Shown here in pieces: positions 1-13,065 of a stretch of 64,000 nt of DNA. The DNA comes from Burkholderiaceae bacterium (lineage in GTDB: Bacteria > Pseudomonadota > Gammaproteobacteria > Burkholderiales > Burkholderiaceae_E): positions 18,812 to 82,811 of the forward strand of contig JAJTYR010000008.1 of the NCBI GenBank assembly GCA_021463505.1. Reading direction: 5' to 3'. Under the pieces are notes generated by a model that saw nothing but the letters and a program-made list of their open reading frames with translations, had not been told where the DNA came from and did no database searches. The stretch's first letter is position 1; each line of letters starts with the position of its first letter. The position numbers and the translations under genes were made by a program.

Positions 1-2067
<2,067 letters not shown>

Positions 2068-2227
2068 GGGATGCCCGGTCAAGCGTGCGGTTGTGCGGGG
2101 GTCAGGCGCAGCGGGTTGATTTTTCAGCGGAATTTGCGATTCTACCGAAATGCGGGCGGAAAAATGGCGTGCACGGGGCGCGCCGTTGCCCGGGCGGCGA
2201 TCCGCGCGATCGCGTAAGGTTGCGTCC

Positions 2228-3463
2228 ATGAACGCCGCCCTGAACGGAATCCGCGTCCTCGACCTCACCCGCGTGCTCGCCGGTCCGTGGTGCTCGCAAA
2301 ACCTCGCGGACCTCGGCGCCGACGTGATCAAGGTCGAACGCCCCGGCACCGGCGACGACACCCGCAGCTGGGGCCCGCCGTTCCTGAAGGACCGCGACGG
2401 GCGCGACACGGCCGACGCCGCCTATTACCTCGCCGCCAACCGCAACAAGCGCTCGGTCGAGATCGATCTGGCCGCGCCCGCCGGCCAGCTGGCGGTGCGC
2501 GAACTGGCCCGTCTCAGCGACGTGGTACTCGAGAACTACAAGGTCGGGCAGTTGCGCAGATACGGACTCGACTACGCGAGCCTCGCCGCGCTGAATCCGC
2601 GTCTGGTCTACTGCTCGGTCACCGGCTTCGGCCAGACCGGCCCGTGGGCGCACCGCGCCGGCTACGATTTCATCATCCAGGCGCTGGGCGGCATGATGTC
2701 GATCACCGGTGAAGCCGACGACCGCCCGGGCGGTGGCCCACAGAAAGTGGGCGTCGCGGTCTCCGACCTGATGACCGGCATGTACGCGACGCAGGCGGTG
2801 CTGGCCGCGCTGCTGCATCGCGAACGCACCGGCGAGGGCCAGTACATCGACGTCGCGCTGCTCGACGTGCAGGTCGCGATGCTGGCCAACATGAACACCA
2901 ACTTCCTGGCGAGCGGGCAGCCGCCCGGACGCTGGGGTAACGCGCATCCGAACATCGTGCCGTACCAGGCGTTTCGCGCCAGCGACCAGTGGATCGTGCT
3001 GGCGGTGGGCAACGACGACCAGTACCGGCGCTTCTGCGAAGTCGCCGGCCGCGCCGACCTTCATCGCGACGCGCGCTTCGTGCGCAACAGCGACCGCGTA
3101 CGCAACCGCGAAGCCCTGGTGCCGCTGATCGCCGGACTGATCGGGCGACGTGCCGCAGCCTGGTGGCTCGAGGCGCTCGAGCGCGCCGGCGTGCCCTGCG
3201 GCCCGATCAACGACCTGCGCCAGGTGTTCGACAACGAACAGGTCCGCGCACGCGGCCTGCGCGTCGACATCGAGCGCGAGGATGCGGGCCCGGTGGCGCT
3301 CGTCGGCAGCCCGCTGAAGATGAGTGCCACACCGCCGAGCTACCGGCTGCCGCCGCCGCGGCTGGGCGAGCACACTGCACAGGTACTGCGCGATCTGCTC
3401 GGCTACGACGACGCCGCCATCGCCGCGGTGCGTGCCAGACAAACCGAAGGAGAACGCCGATGA
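2228..3463 (+). CDS. CaiB/BaiF family (type III) CoA-transferase
   Basis: Moves CoA from an acyl-CoA donor to a carboxylic acid through an aspartyl-CoA intermediate in the cytoplasm. The 411-residue protein opens with the family signature ([27 protein letters not shown]). It continues with [11 protein letters not shown], the [14 protein letters not shown] motif, and Asp180 in SDLMTG, which aligns by eye with the catalytic Asp of formyl-CoA transferase. The ATG at 2228 is chosen because the conserved N-terminus starts there; the frame stays open upstream to 2150, but those residues are not family-like. Its TGA overlaps the ATG of the next gene (ATGA), so it is translationally coupled to a TctC-type binding protein. 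That suggests the transported acid is its CoA acceptor. Substrate unknown. Confidence 0.93.
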   Translation: MNAALNGIRVLDLTRVLAGPWCSQNLADLGADVIKVERPGTGDDTRSWGPPFLKDRDGRDTADAAYYLAANRNKRSVEIDLAAPAGQLAVRELARLSDVVLENYKVGQLRRYGLDYASLAALNPRLVYCSVTGFGQTGPWAHRAGYDFIIQALGGMMSITGEADDRPGGGPQKVGVAVSDLMTGMYATQAVLAALLHRERTGEGQYIDVALLDVQVAMLANMNTNFLASGQPPGRWGNAHPNIVPYQAFRASDQWIVLAVGNDDQYRRFCEVAGRADLHRDARFVRNSDRVRNREALVPLIAGLIGRRAAAWWLEALERAGVPCGPINDLRQVFDNEQVRARGLRVDIEREDAGPVALVGSPLKMSATPPSYRLPPPRLGEHTAQVLRDLLGYDDAAIAAVRARQTEGERR

Positions 3464-4488
3464 CCGATCGACCCGCAATACATGGCCGTAGCCGCAGCCC
3501 GCGCCGCCATTTCGCCATCGTTGTCGGCCTGCTCGCCGCCGCGCTGTGCGCCGTCGGCGCGCCGGCCGCTGCGCAGAACTGGCCGAACCGGCCGATCCGC
3601 TTCGTCGTCCCTTATCCGCCCGCCGGACCGCTCGACCAGGTGGCCCGCGCACTCGCCGAGAAACTGCGCGACGCGCTCGGCCAGCCGCTGGCCGTCGAGA
3701 ACCGGCCCGGCGCCGGCGGCAACATCGGCGCCGACCTGGTTGCCAAGGCCGCGCCCGACGGCTACGCGATCGTGATGGGTGCGGTGGCCACGCACGCGAT
3801 CAATCCCTACCTGTACGCGAAGATGCCGTACGACGCCAACCGTGACTTCACGCCGATCACGCGGGTCGCGACCGTGCCCAACGTGCTGGTGATGAATCCG
3901 CAGACCGCCGAGCGGCTCGGCGTGCACAGCCTCGGCGACCTGATCGCGTACGCGCGCAGGAATCCGGGCAGGCTGAACTACGGTTCGGGCGGCAACGGCA
4001 GCGCCGGTCACCTGGCCGGCGAACTGCTCGAGGTGCAGGCCGGCGTCAGCATGGTGCACATTCCGTACGGCGGCGCAGCGCCTGCGCAACTCGGCCTGCT
4101 CGCCGGGCAGACCGACCTGATGTTCGACAACCTGGCCTCTGCGACGCCGCAGATCCGCGCCGGGAAATTGAAGGCGTTTGCGGTCACCACCGCGCAGCGC
4201 AGCAGCTTCTTCCCGGAGTTGCCGACCGTGGCCGAGAGCGGGCTGAAGGGTTTCGACATCAGCACCTGGTTCGGCGTGTTCGCGCCTGCCGGCACGCCGA
4301 CGCCGATCGTCGATCGCCTGAACGCGGAGTTCACCCGCGCGCTGTCGAGCCCGGACATCCGCGAACGGCTGGCGCGCATGGGCGCGGAAGCCTCGCCGCT
4401 GAGTCCGGAAGACTTCGCCGCCTTCGTACGCGCCGAGCAGGCGAAGTACGAGCGCGTGGTCAAGGCCTCGGGCGCTCGCATCGAATAG
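3460..4488 (+). CDS. Tripartite tricarboxylate transporter substrate-binding protein (Bug/TctC family)
   Basis: Periplasmic binding protein of the TTT family. The 342-residue precursor has a signal peptide: arginines at 13-16, a hydrophobic stretch at about 18-36, and a predicted cut after the alanines near residue 38. The mature start WPNRPIRFVVPYPPAG is the Bug hallmark, followed by VENRPGAGGNIGADLVAKA and the YGSGGNGSAGHLAGEL loop. It overlaps the upstream CoA-transferase by 4 bases and is followed after 207 bp by tctB and tctA. Gene order and coupling suggest a dedicated uptake-plus-activation unit for one carboxylate. The ligand cannot be read from sequence. Confidence 0.93.
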   Translation: MTDRPAIHGRSRSPRRHFAIVVGLLAAALCAVGAPAAAQNWPNRPIRFVVPYPPAGPLDQVARALAEKLRDALGQPLAVENRPGAGGNIGADLVAKAAPDGYAIVMGAVATHAINPYLYAKMPYDANRDFTPITRVATVPNVLVMNPQTAERLGVHSLGDLIAYARRNPGRLNYGSGGNGSAGHLAGELLEVQAGVSMVHIPYGGAAPAQLGLLAGQTDLMFDNLASATPQIRAGKLKAFAVTTAQRSSFFPELPTVAESGLKGFDISTWFGVFAPAGTPTPIVDRLNAEFTRALSSPDIRERLARMGAEASPLSPEDFAAFVRAEQAKYERVVKASGARIE

Positions 4489-4695
4489 CCTGCCCGGGCA
4501 AGACCGGGCGCTCCGGCGCGCGAGAGCACGGCGTCCGGCGCGACCGGAACACGGTCGGGCGATGGCTGCGCACACGGATCGCGGAATCCACGGGTGGTCG
4601 GGGTGCGGTTAACGCACTATCATCCGACACTTCCGCGCGCTTGCCCCGCATCGGCGGCGCGCGCTTGCACGACAAGAACCACGGAGACCACGCCG

Positions 4696-5157
4696 ATGCG
4701 CATCCGCAATCAACGCGACTTCTGGTCCGGGGTGATGTTCCTGGCGCTGGGGGTGCTGTTCGTGATCTTCTCGCAGGCCTACCAGCTGGGCACGCCGGCA
4801 CGCATGGGCCCGGGTTTCTTTCCCGCGATGCTGGGGGCGTTGATGGCGCTGCTGGGGCTGGGCATCGGCTGGCGCGCACTTTCGCGCTCGTCCGGCAAGA
4901 CCGAGCTCGAACCGGTGGGCTGGCGCGAGTTGTTCCTGGTGCTGACCTCGGTCGCAGTCTTCTCGGCCACGCTCCCATACCTCGGAATGGTGGTGTCGGT
5001 GTCGTTGCTGATCGCGATCGCGGCGCTGGCCAGCCACGAGTTCAGCTGGAAGGAGACGGCGATCTCGATCGTGGTGCTGCTGGTGATGTCCGACCTGGTG
5101 TTCGTCAGGGGGCTGGAGTTGCAGTTCCCGGTCTGGCCGACGTTTCTCACCCGCTAG
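4696..5157 (+). CDS. tctB: Tripartite tricarboxylate transporter small membrane subunit (TctB family)
   Basis: Small integral membrane subunit of a TTT transporter, 153 residues. It begins MRIRNQRDFWSGVMFLALG, the usual TctB opening, and shows about four hydrophobic segments with the conserved RMGPGFFPAML loop after the first. The ATG at 4696 is preceded by a GGAGACC-like ribosome site; the frame is open further upstream, but that part lacks family features. It lies 18 bp ahead of tctA. TctB subunits are poorly conserved, so the assignment rests on topology, the GPGFFP motif and position. Confidence 0.9.
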   Translation: MRIRNQRDFWSGVMFLALGVLFVIFSQAYQLGTPARMGPGFFPAMLGALMALLGLGIGWRALSRSSGKTELEPVGWRELFLVLTSVAVFSATLPYLGMVVSVSLLIAIAALASHEFSWKETAISIVVLLVMSDLVFVRGLELQFPVWPTFLTR

Positions 5158-5175
5158 CCGCGGAGCGTACCGACC

Positions 5176-6687
5176 ATGGAACTGCTGTCGAACCTCTCGC
5201 TGGGTTTCGCGACCGCGCTGACGCTCACGAACATCTTCTACTGCTTCGTGGGCGTGCTGCTGGGCACGCTGATCGGCGTGCTGCCGGGCATCGGGCCGCT
5301 GGCCACGATCGCGATGCTGCTGCCGATCACCTACAAGCTCTCCAACCCCACCACGGCGCTGATCATGCTCGCCGGCATCTACTACGGCGCGCAGTATGGC
5401 GGCTCGACCACGGCGATCCTGGTCAACCTGCCTGGCGAGATCTCGTCGGTGGTCACGACGCTCGACGGCTACCAGATGGCGCGCCAGGGGCGTCCGGGGC
5501 CGGCGCTGGCGATCGCGGCGATCGGTTCGTTCTTCGCCGGCACCGTGGCCACGCTGCTGATCGCCGGTTTCGCACCGCCACTGGCCGAGGTGGCCTTCAA
5601 GTTCGGCCCGGCCGAGTACTTCTCGCTGATGGTGCTCGGGCTGATCGCCGCCGTCGTGCTGGCGCACGGCTCGGTCCTCAAGGCGCTCGCGATGGTGGTC
5701 TTCGGCCTGCTGATCGGCATGGTGGGCACCGACGTGAACTCGGGCGTGGCGCGCTTCTCGTTCGACATCCCCGAGCTCACCGACGGCATCGAGCTGGCAG
5801 CGGTGGCGATGGGCATCTTCGGTTTCGGCGAGATCATCGGCAACCTCGAACAGCGCGAGAACCGCGAGGTCTTCACGCGCAAGGTCGGCCGCCTGCTGCC
5901 CGGCATGGCCGAGTTCAGGGCGTCGATCGCACCGATCGTGCGCGGCACCGCGCTGGGCTCGTTCCTGGGCATCCTGCCCGGCGGCGGCGCGGTGCTCTCC
6001 TCGTTCACTTCCTACGCGATCGAGAAGAAGATCTCGAAGACGCCCGAGCGCTTCGGCAAGGGCGCAATCGAGGGCGTGGCCGGTCCCGAGTCGGCCAACA
6101 ACGCGGGCGCGCAGACCTCGTTCATCCCGATGCTCACGCTCGGCATCCCCACCAACGCGGTAATGGCACTGATGGTCGCGGGCATGATGATCCACAACAT
6201 CCAGCCCGGCCCGCAGGTGATGACCAGCAACCCGGATCTGTTCTGGGGGCTGATCGCCTCGATGTGGGTGGGCAACCTGATGCTGGTGATCCTGAACCTG
6301 CCGCTGATCGGCATCTGGATCAAGCTGCTCACGGTGCCCTACCGGATCCTGTATCCGGCGATCCTGCTGTTCTGCTGCGTGGGGGCGTATTCGATCAACA
6401 ACAACGTCTTCGACGTCTTCGTCACCATCCCCTTCGCGGTCCTCGGCTACGTGTTCCGCAAGCTCGACTGCGAACCCGCGCCGCTGCTGCTCGGGCTGGT
6501 GCTGGGCAAGCTGATGGAGGAATACCTGCGGCGCGCGATGACCATTTCGCGCGGCGACTGGTCGGTGTTCGTCACCCGGCCGCTGTCGGCCACGCTGCTG
6601 GCCATCGCCGCCGTGCTGCTGGTCATCGTCTTCCTGCCCGGCATCGCGAAGAAACGCGACGAGGCCTTCGCCGAAGAAGAGACCTGA
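5176..6687 (+). CDS. tctA: Tripartite tricarboxylate transporter permease (TctA family)
   Basis: Large membrane subunit of the TTT secondary transporter, 503 residues with about 10-12 hydrophobic segments. Family motifs include GVLPGIGPLATIAMLLPITY near residue 35, the YYGAQYGGSTTAILVNLPGE segment, FLGILPGGGAVLSSFTSYA, and ESANNAGAQTSFIPMLTLGI in the second half. These two glycine/proline-rich repeats mark TctA's internally duplicated fold. It forms the tctCBA set with the two upstream genes, energised by an ion gradient rather than ATP. Substrate unknown. Confidence 0.95.
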   Translation: MELLSNLSLGFATALTLTNIFYCFVGVLLGTLIGVLPGIGPLATIAMLLPITYKLSNPTTALIMLAGIYYGAQYGGSTTAILVNLPGEISSVVTTLDGYQMARQGRPGPALAIAAIGSFFAGTVATLLIAGFAPPLAEVAFKFGPAEYFSLMVLGLIAAVVLAHGSVLKALAMVVFGLLIGMVGTDVNSGVARFSFDIPELTDGIELAAVAMGIFGFGEIIGNLEQRENREVFTRKVGRLLPGMAEFRASIAPIVRGTALGSFLGILPGGGAVLSSFTSYAIEKKISKTPERFGKGAIEGVAGPESANNAGAQTSFIPMLTLGIPTNAVMALMVAGMMIHNIQPGPQVMTSNPDLFWGLIASMWVGNLMLVILNLPLIGIWIKLLTVPYRILYPAILLFCCVGAYSINNNVFDVFVTIPFAVLGYVFRKLDCEPAPLLLGLVLGKLMEEYLRRAMTISRGDWSVFVTRPLSATLLAIAAVLLVIVFLPGIAKKRDEAFAEEET

Positions 6688-6918
6688 TCCGAATACGAAC
6701 AGACGGTCACCAGCGATATCGCGCCGCGCCCGGGCAACGACCCGCACGCTCGCGACCCTGGTGCCCTCGCGCGCCAACTCGGCTGCTGACCGCGTACCGG
6801 TCGCGCGCGCAAGCGCAGGGCCATGCGGCAGCGCGGCGCGATTTCCATTATCGTGACGCCTGCCGCGGGCTTCCCCGCACCGCGCGCAACCCGCACTGAT
6901 CGATCGAGGAATCCGGAA

Positions 6919-7836
6919 ATGACGAGCAGGCAGTATGAATCCGTCACCCCGCACAAGGTCGCCTTCCTCGGCCTGGGCGTGATGGGCTACCCGATGGCCG
7001 GCCACCTGAAGCGCGCCGGCCACTCGGTGACGGTCTACAACCGCACCGCGGCGAAAGCCGGTCAGTGGGCCGGCGAATTCGCGGGTGGGGCCGGCTCGGC
7101 GACGGCGCCGACACCGCGGCAGGCCGCCCACGACGCGGACATCGTGTTCGCCTGCGTCGGCAACGACGACGACCTGCGCGCGGTGGTGCTCGGCGGGCAC
7201 GGCGCGCTGGCAGGCATGAAATCGGGCGCGGTGTTCGTCGATCACACGACTGCATCGGCGGTGATCGCGCGCGAGCTGCACGATGTCGCGAAGAGCCGCG
7301 GGCTTCACTTCGTCGACGCGCCAGTGTCCGGCGGACAGGCCGGCGCGGTCAACGGCGCGCTCACCGTGATGTGCGGTGGCGAGCCGGCGGTCTTCGAGCG
7401 CATCCGGCCGGTCGCGATGGCGTTCGCGCGCGCCTGCACGCTGATCGGGGGACCGGGTGCGGGGCAACTCGCGAAGATGGTCAACCAGATCTGCATCGCA
7501 GGACTGGTTCAGGGGTTGTCCGAAGGCGTGAACTTCGGCCTGGCTGCCGGCCTCGACATGAAGCTCGTGCAGGAAGTGATCGGCAAGGGCGCGGCGCAAT
7601 CCTGGCAGATGGACAATCGCGGCGCGACGATGGTCGACGACCGTTTCGACTTCGGCTTTGCGGTCGACTGGATGCGCAAGGACCTCGGCCTGTGCCTGGA
7701 TGAAGCCAGGCGCAACCGCGCGCCGTTGCCGGTCACCGCGCTGGTGGACCAGTTCTATGCAGACGTGCAACGCATGGGCGGCGGCCGCTGGGACACCTCC
7801 AGCCTGATCCGGCGCCTGCGCGACAGGGCCGGATGA
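6919..7836 (+). CDS. NAD(P)-dependent beta-hydroxyacid dehydrogenase (3-hydroxyisobutyrate dehydrogenase family)
   Basis: Cytoplasmic oxidoreductase of 305 residues acting on a small beta-hydroxyacid such as 3-hydroxyisobutyrate or tartronate semialdehyde. The Rossmann motif GLGVMG lies near residue 18. The substrate motif [11 protein letters not shown] is present. Lys186 in [11 protein letters not shown] is the expected catalytic lysine. The ATG at 6919 is chosen because GAGGA sits 8 bases upstream and the Rossmann strand follows at the normal distance. It follows tctA after 231 bp on the same strand, so it may process the imported acid or an isomer, but no sequence feature fixes the substrate. 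Confidence 0.9.
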   Translation: MTSRQYESVTPHKVAFLGLGVMGYPMAGHLKRAGHSVTVYNRTAAKAGQWAGEFAGGAGSATAPTPRQAAHDADIVFACVGNDDDLRAVVLGGHGALAGMKSGAVFVDHTTASAVIARELHDVAKSRGLHFVDAPVSGGQAGAVNGALTVMCGGEPAVFERIRPVAMAFARACTLIGGPGAGQLAKMVNQICIAGLVQGLSEGVNFGLAAGLDMKLVQEVIGKGAAQSWQMDNRGATMVDDRFDFGFAVDWMRKDLGLCLDEARRNRAPLPVTALVDQFYADVQRMGGGRWDTSSLIRRLRDRAG

Positions 7837-7895
7837 GACCGGCGGCACACCACTTCGTCCCGATCCCCTCTCCCGACACCCGACGAGGACTCTCC

Positions 7896-8249
7896 ATGCC
7901 CTACCAGACCACGACCTCCGGGCTGCAATACGACGACGTGACGCCGGGAAGCGGCGAGGAAGCCTGCGCGGGGCGACACGTCCGCGTGCACTACACCGGC
8001 TGGCTCTACGAGAACGGCCAGGCCGGGCGCAAGTTCGATTCGAGCAAGGATCGCGGCGAGCCGTTCTCTTTTCCACTGGGGGCGGGCCACGTGATCCGCG
8101 GCTGGGACGAGGGCGTCGCCGGCATGAAGGTGGGTGGGACGCGCCGGCTGGTGATTCCGCCGCAGCTGGGCTACGGCGCACGCGGCGCGGGCGGCGTGAT
8201 TCCGCCCAACGCGACGCTGCTCTTCGAAGTGGAGCTGCTCGGGCTCTGA
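7896..8249 (+). CDS. FKBP-type peptidyl-prolyl cis-trans isomerase
   Basis: Single-domain FKBP of 117 residues with no signal peptide, so probably cytoplasmic. It shows the fold landmarks in order: [45 protein letters not shown] and FEVELL. The FK506-pocket aromatic and acidic residues (YTGWL, FDSS, WDEG) are present, so activity is expected. The ATG at 7896 follows CGAGGA and gives the standard N-terminus; the frame continues upstream to 7833 without recognisable residues. It sits 60 bp after the dehydrogenase and 58 bp before glnS. Confidence 0.95.
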   Translation: MPYQTTTSGLQYDDVTPGSGEEACAGRHVRVHYTGWLYENGQAGRKFDSSKDRGEPFSFPLGAGHVIRGWDEGVAGMKVGGTRRLVIPPQLGYGARGAGGVIPPNATLLFEVELLGL

Positions 8250-8307
8250 CGCTCCCGGCTACAATGATCGGTTTGCCGGCCTTGCCCTCGCACCGGACGA
8301 CCGCTCC

Positions 8308-10086
<1,779 letters not shown>

Positions 10087-10142
10087 GCGCCCTGGCGCGG
10101 GAGGGGGCGCCGGGTGTCCGCGCGCGGCAGTGCACCGCGCAT

Positions 10143-10790
10143 TCAGCGCCCGAGTGCGGCGTCTCCCACGAACGGATTGCCCGCGCGCTCCTCACCGAAG
10201 GTCGACATCGGCCCGTGTCCCGGCACGAAGGCAACGTCGTCGCCCAGCGGCCACAGCTTGCCGGTGATCGAGGCGACGAGCGTGGCGTGATCGCCGCGCG
10301 GAAAATCGGTGCGGCCGATCGAACCCTGGAACAGCACGTCACCGACGATCGCCAGCCGGCTCGGCGCGTGAAAAAAGATCACGTGGCCCGGCGTGTGGCC
10401 CGGACAATGCCGCACTTCGAGCGCCTGCTCGCCGAAGGCGACCGTGTCGCCGTCCTCGAGCCAGCGATCGGGTTCGAACGCAGCCAGGTGCGGAAAGCCG
10501 AACATCCTGCCCTGGCTCGGCAGCTGCTCGATCCAGAAGCGGTCCTCGCGTTGCGGGCCTTCGATCGGCACCCGGTGACGTTGTGCAAACTGGCCCGCCT
10601 GGCCGCAGTGATCGATGTGGCCGTGGGTGAGGAAGATTTTCTCGAGCGTGGCGCCCTCGCTGCGCAGCGCCGACTCGATGCGCTCGAGGTCGCCGCCGGG
10701 GTCGATCACGGCGGCCTTGCCGGTGCGCTCGCAGACCAGCACCGAGCAGTTCTGCATGAACGGCGTGACGGGAACGATCAGAAGTCTCAT
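10143..10790 (-). CDS. Metallo-beta-lactamase-fold hydrolase (glyoxalase II-like)
   Basis: 215-residue cytoplasmic metallohydrolase. The metal site THGHIDHCG (HxHxDH) is near residue 54, the second His ligand is in HCPGHTPGHV, and GDVLFQGSIGRTDFP supplies the bridging Asp. FVPGHGP near the end gives the last His. This short form resembles the YcbL/GloB-like subgroup that acts on thioesters such as S-lactoylglutathione, but the glutathione-binding C-terminal helices of classic GloB are absent. The start is placed at the ATG at 10790 (MRLLIVPVTPFMQN); the frame extends 17 codons upstream. Substrate not determined. Confidence 0.88.
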   Translation of the reverse strand: MRLLIVPVTPFMQNCSVLVCERTGKAAVIDPGGDLERIESALRSEGATLEKIFLTHGHIDHCGQAGQFAQRHRVPIEGPQREDRFWIEQLPSQGRMFGFPHLAAFEPDRWLEDGDTVAFGEQALEVRHCPGHTPGHVIFFHAPSRLAIVGDVLFQGSIGRTDFPRGDHATLVASITGKLWPLGDDVAFVPGHGPMSTFGEERAGNPFVGDAALGR

Positions 10791-10952
10791 CCGCGCATTA
10801 TCGCCCGGCCGGCCCGGACTTCTTCGCGCTCCAGGCGCCACTGCGGTTGCGGCGCCACGAGGCCGTTGCCGCGTGCCAGCGAGAACGCGAGGAACTCGCC
10901 GGTGGCACGTTTGCGTTCATGACAGGGACAGTCCGCGGTGCCGGACGTGCCG

Positions 10953-11459
10953 CTACAGGATCGCCGGCCGGTCCGGCAATTCGTTCGCACCGCCCGCGGC
11001 CGACGGAAACGCTTCGACCAGCAAGCCGTGGATGCGTTCGATCGCTGCGATCGTCCCGCGCTCGAAATCGCCGCCGCGATAAGCGGCGACCAGCAGTTCG
11101 CACACCTCGCGCCAGCGTGCCGGCGAAATCGCCGCCGCCGCCGCTCGGTCGGCGACGATCTCCACCGCGCGATCGGCCCACAGCACGTACAGCAGCACGC
11201 CGTTGTTCGCGGAGGTGTCCCAGACGCGCAGCGCGCCGAACACTTCGAGTGCCCGATCGCGCGGCGTGCGGCCGCGCCAGACCTCGCGCAGCGGCAGCGA
11301 CGCCTCGATCGCGATCCGCAGTTCGGCCGAATGCGCGCGCTCGCCTTGCCCGATCGCCTGCTCGACGCGCGCGAGCAGGTCGTCGTGAAACATGCGCCGC
11401 ACCGAACGCGCTTCGTTCACCAGATGCGACCAGGTACGTGCAAGCCTGCCTGCGGCCAT
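10953..11459 (-). CDS. TPM-domain protein, second of a pair
   Basis: 168-residue protein with a TPM-type domain, the fold named for repair of photosystem proteins and common in bacterial membrane-associated proteins. It has no signal peptide. Recognisable segments are HSAELRIAIEASLP, RALEVFGALRVWDT and NNGVLLYVLWADRAVEIVAD, which match the domain's E(V/I)R(I)...NGVLL pattern. Its ATG overlaps the stop of the larger upstream TPM gene by one base (TGATG), indicating a lemA-tpm-tpm operon. The biochemical role is unknown; phosphatase activity has been proposed for relatives. Confidence 0.85.
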   Translation of the reverse strand: MAAGRLARTWSHLVNEARSVRRMFHDDLLARVEQAIGQGERAHSAELRIAIEASLPLREVWRGRTPRDRALEVFGALRVWDTSANNGVLLYVLWADRAVEIVADRAAAAAISPARWREVCELLVAAYRGGDFERGTIAAIERIHGLLVEAFPSAAGGANELPDRPAIL

Positions 11460-12361
11460 CACCAGCCCCCCGAGGCGCCGCCGCCGCCGAAGCCGCCGCC
11501 GCCTCCGCGGAATCCGCCTCCACCACCGAAGCCCCCGCCGCCGCCGAAGCCGCCTGGAAAGCCCCCCGGACCGGATCGCCAGGTATGACGCCCGACCTGC
11601 CCCATCCCGCCCCCGGAGATCGACAGCAGAACCAGAAACAGCAGGAAGCCACCGATCGCAGCCAGCAGCAGCGGGGCGCCGAGCATCCATGCCGCAGCGC
11701 CGCCCAGCGTGCCACCGAGCGTCGAACCGAACAGCCGGCCGAACAGCTGGCGCACGAACATCGCGATGACGAACACGCCGAGCAGGATCGCCAGCCAGTT
11801 GGCCGGCTCGGCGTCGCGCTTGTCCGCCGCGCCGGACCAGGCCGGCGGCAGCGGCTCGCCTTCGATCAGCCGGCCGATGTCGGCCACTGCCGATTGCAGG
11901 CCGCCTGCGAAATCGCCCTGCCGGAAGCGCGGTGCGATCGCCTCGGCGATGATTCGCCGCGCCCAGGCGTCGGGAATCGCGCCCTCGAGGCCGTAGCCGA
12001 CCTCGATGCGCACCTTGCGGTCGTCCTTCGCGACCAGCAGCAGCACGCCATCGTCGACGCGCTTTCCGTCGACCTCCCCGCGGCCGAGCTTCCAGGCCTC
12101 GGCGACGCGGATGCCGAACTGTTCGATGGCCTCGGGCTGCGTCGTGGCGACGATCAGGATCGCGACCTGCGAACCCTTGCGCTGCTCGATCGCCTGGAGC
12201 TCGCCCTCGAGCGCCTGCTTCTGCGCGGCGGTGAGCGTGGCGGTCAGGTCGACGACCCGGCCGGTGAGCGGCGGCACCGGCTGCAGCGTCTGCGCAAGGC
12301 CCGACAGCGCCAGCCCGAACCACAGCAGCAGCGCGGCGACCGCGCGAAACCCGGTGTTCAC
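11459..12361 (-). CDS. TPM-domain membrane protein with glycine-rich tail (YgcG family)
   Basis: 300 residues: signal peptide at about 1-23 (cut near GLAQ), a TPM domain at about 30-165 (DLTATLTAAQKQALEGEL, SQVAILIVATTQPE, DDGVLLLVAKDDRKVRIEVG), transmembrane segments at about 190-250, and a terminal tail of about 50 residues made almost only of Gly and Phe repeats. This is the standard COG1512/YgcG architecture. The start appears to be GTG at 12361. Together with LemA upstream it forms the widespread LemA/TPM membrane module, of unknown function. The Gly-rich tail makes the DNA here strongly repetitive. Confidence 0.88.
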   Translation of the reverse strand: MNTGFRAVAALLLWFGLALSGLAQTLQPVPPLTGRVVDLTATLTAAQKQALEGELQAIEQRKGSQVAILIVATTQPEAIEQFGIRVAEAWKLGRGEVDGKRVDDGVLLLVAKDDRKVRIEVGYGLEGAIPDAWARRIIAEAIAPRFRQGDFAGGLQSAVADIGRLIEGEPLPPAWSGAADKRDAEPANWLAILLGVFVIAMFVRQLFGRLFGSTLGGTLGGAAAWMLGAPLLLAAIGGFLLFLVLLSISGGGMGQVGRHTWRSGPGGFPGGFGGGGGFGGGGGFRGGGGGFGGGGASGGW

Positions 12362-12413
12362 GTGCTCCGCCCCGCCGTGCCGCGCGCGTGGTCGCCGCGC
12401 CGCGACCCGGCGT

Positions 12414-13016
12414 TCATTTCGGCGCGCTTGCCGGCCGATCGAAGTTCACCGTGGGCGGCTTCGCGATCGCCGCCTCGTTCTCCACCGTGAACTGCGGCTT
12501 GGCGGCATAGCCGAATGCCATCGCGGTGAGATTGACCGGGAACTGCCGCACCAGCACGTTGTAGTGCTGCACCGAATCGATGTAGCGCTTGCGCGCGACC
12601 GCGATCCGGTTCTCGGTGCCCTCGAGCTGCGCCTGCAGGTCACGGAAATTGGCATCGGACTTCAGTTGCGGATAGTTCTCGCTGACCACCAGCAGCCGTG
12701 ACAGCGCGCTGCCCAGCCCCGCCTGCGCCTGGTCGAACTGCGACAGCGACGCCGGATCGGACGGATCGACCTTGATCTGCCCGACGCGCGAGCGCGCCTC
12801 GGTGACCGCGATGAGCACATCGCGCTCCTGTTCGGCGAATCCCTTCACCGTATTGACCAGGTTCGGGATCAGATCGGCACGCCGCTGGTACTGGTTGACC
12901 ACCTCGGACCAGGCCGACCGGGTCGCTTCGTCGGCCGATTGAATCTGGTTGTAGCCGCATCCCGACAGGCCGATCGCCAGCACGATCGCGCCCAGGACCT
13001 GGATGATTCGACGCAT
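12414..13016 (-). CDS. lemA: LemA family lipoprotein
   Basis: 200 residues. The N-terminus MRRIIQVLGAIVLAIGLSGCGYNQ is a lipoprotein signal with lipobox LSGC, so lipid attachment at Cys21 is expected. The body is the LemA four-helix domain, with SAWSEVVNQYQRRADLIPNL and LVNTVKGFAEQERDVL in the first helices and a late NVLVRQFPVNLTA segment. The ATG at 13016 is chosen because it starts the signal peptide. It precedes two TPM genes in the same direction, the usual LemA partner arrangement. Function unknown beyond envelope location. Confidence 0.93.
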   Translation of the reverse strand: MRRIIQVLGAIVLAIGLSGCGYNQIQSADEATRSAWSEVVNQYQRRADLIPNLVNTVKGFAEQERDVLIAVTEARSRVGQIKVDPSDPASLSQFDQAQAGLGSALSRLLVVSENYPQLKSDANFRDLQAQLEGTENRIAVARKRYIDSVQHYNVLVRQFPVNLTAMAFGYAAKPQFTVENEAAIAKPPTVNFDRPASAPK

Positions 13017-13065
13017 GGTCTGTGCCCCCGAACGATGACCCGCCGAGTGTAGCGCGCGGCGCGCC

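Noticed and set aside
11462..11560. Strongly repetitive GC-rich DNA that looked like a microsatellite
   Set aside because: It encodes the Gly/Phe-rich tail normal for the YgcG-type protein, so no separate repeat element is needed.
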